From: an uncultured Prevotella sp.
GTDB taxonomy: Bacteria > Bacteroidota > Bacteroidia > Bacteroidales > Bacteroidaceae
Length of the DNA: 64,000 bases
Reading direction: 5' to 3'
Assembly (NCBI GenBank): GCA_900319905.1
Contig: ONQB01000009.1
Span: 24,862 to 88,861, forward strand
The notes under the pieces were generated by a model. That model was given only the letters and a program-made list of their open reading frames with translations, made no database searches and was not told the origin of the DNA. A program made the position numbers and the translations under genes. Each line of letters opens with the position of its first letter. Position 1 is the stretch's first letter. This document shows positions 63,417 to 64,000 of the stretch, piece by piece.

Positions 63417-64000
63417 CGTTTAAGGCGCAGCCGGTCGGACGAAAGTCGGCCATGAATAACCTTGACCTTGGTTTCAAGGTGGCCCGTCATCGTGAAAAGG
63501 ACATTGCGCACACGATTTACTCCGTGGTAATTACTTGACAATGGAGTAGTAGACCATGCTTATACTATTATGTCGAAGATAAGCTATAAACTTGGTGACA
63601 TGCCAAAATAATGATGGGGGTGTAACAAATTGGAGAAGTCCAGAAGTCCGGAAGTTAGGAAGTTCGGCACACCCGATAAACCCTGTGGATTTAGTTTTAT
63701 AAGCAAAACCAGGTGAAGAAAAAGAAAATGGTCATCGGCAGGCTTCCGCTCCCGATGGAGCTTTGGGTCAAAAGTTACGGGATAGCCTTTCGAGCAAGCT
63801 CGCAGGCTATCCCGTAACTTTTGACCCACACCCAAGGTGTCAAGCTTGTCGCTGACGAAAATCGCTTCGCGCAAAATTGCCCTTCGGGCATAAAATAAGC
63901 CTGTCGGAAAAGTCGCTTGATAACCTTCGTGGTCGATTATTGCAAATTGCCATTTATATTTTATGCACCGTAGGTGCAATTTTATGCCGAAGCAATTTTC
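63417..64000. other. Right-end non-coding region with inverted repeats
   Basis: I see no convincing gene. An open frame on the minus strand runs through inverted repeats and lacks family features. The region holds an AAGTCC-family word (63633-63667), a 24-bp perfect inverted repeat (63765-63827) and short palindromic pieces such as GCCCTTCGGGC near the end. The right flank of the element is cut by the window edge. Confidence 0.6.
63765..63827. repeat. 24-bp perfect inverted repeat
   Basis: Left arm 63765-63788 (starting GGGTCAAAAGTTACGGGATA) and right arm 63804-63827 are exact complements. The 15-base loop contains CGAGC-AA-GCTCG, so the stem can extend. There is no T run on either side. Confidence 0.95.

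Noticed and set aside
63584-63979. 131-codon minus-strand frame at the right end
   Set aside because: It runs through a 24-bp inverted repeat and AAGTCC repeats; it has no recognisable domain and an unlikely composition. It could be a fragment of an element cut by the window, but support is too weak.

Overview
The window reads as chromosome of a Bacteroidales bacterium, most likely a Prevotella-type gut or rumen species. Evidence: a SusC/SusD xylan-utilisation cluster ordered as in rumen Prevotella, many lipoproteins with SusD-type signal peptides, type IX secretion genes (gldH, porX, sprE/porW), Bacteroidetes-specific families (DUF5606, DUF4834, PSP1/RicT next to gldH), and promoters of the form TTTG-N19/20-TAnnTTTG instead of -35/-10 boxes. 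No integrase, transposase, phage gene or CRISPR array was found.

Layout. 1-11475: right-hand part of a xylan-utilisation locus on the + strand: the end of a SusC receptor, SusD, a XusE-like surface lipoprotein, an interrupted GH10 endoxylanase lipoprotein, a CE6-CE1 double esterase and a GH5-GH43 multidomain enzyme. Together they would bind, cut, de-esterify and debranch arabinoxylan and import the products. 12246-15184 (-): ddh, an S4 RNA-binding protein, pth, rplY. 15398-19059 (+): nusB (with a disordered tail), yajC, ybbR-like, coaE, DUF5606. 19405-21015 (-): pyrH, birA. 21163 (+): tadA. 21649-25233 (-): a small outer-membrane protein and lptD. 25479-27160 (+): rsmI and a coiled-coil lipoprotein. 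27789-31883 (-): metF, holB, ricT/PSP1, gldH. 32024-35139 (-): HD protein, HAD hydrolase and an oxaloacetate-decarboxylase-like carboxyltransferase. 35368 (+): orphan lipoprotein. 36477-38692 (-): cation antiporter, then a preQ1-I riboswitch controlling yhhQ-queF. 38862 (-): Hsp20. 39558-44756 (+): TonB receptor, beta-helix lipoprotein, secreted phosphatase. 45381-47927 (+): GH51 arabinofuranosidase. 48084-49843 (-): psd, pssA, DUF4834. 50071-54790 (+): dnaE, tsaE, trxA. 54974-63137 (-): metalloprotease lipoprotein, aroA, a small Cys-rich membrane protein, sprE/porW, porX. 63303: tRNA-Pro(GGG) followed by a strong terminator.

The least explained part of the window is its intergenic DNA. Four arrays have an exact 22-bp period. 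Three carry the odd palindrome TCG(C/G)CGA once per unit, and the fourth carries TTCGAA. There is also a 15-bp array, a family of AAGTCCGG hairpins, and a 24-bp perfect inverted repeat. Nearly every convergent gene pair is separated by one of these elements. The 22-bp register, about two helical turns, places each palindrome on the same face of the DNA, and the roughly 9 bp between cores varies. I consider these arrays the best candidate for an undescribed element; their function is unknown.
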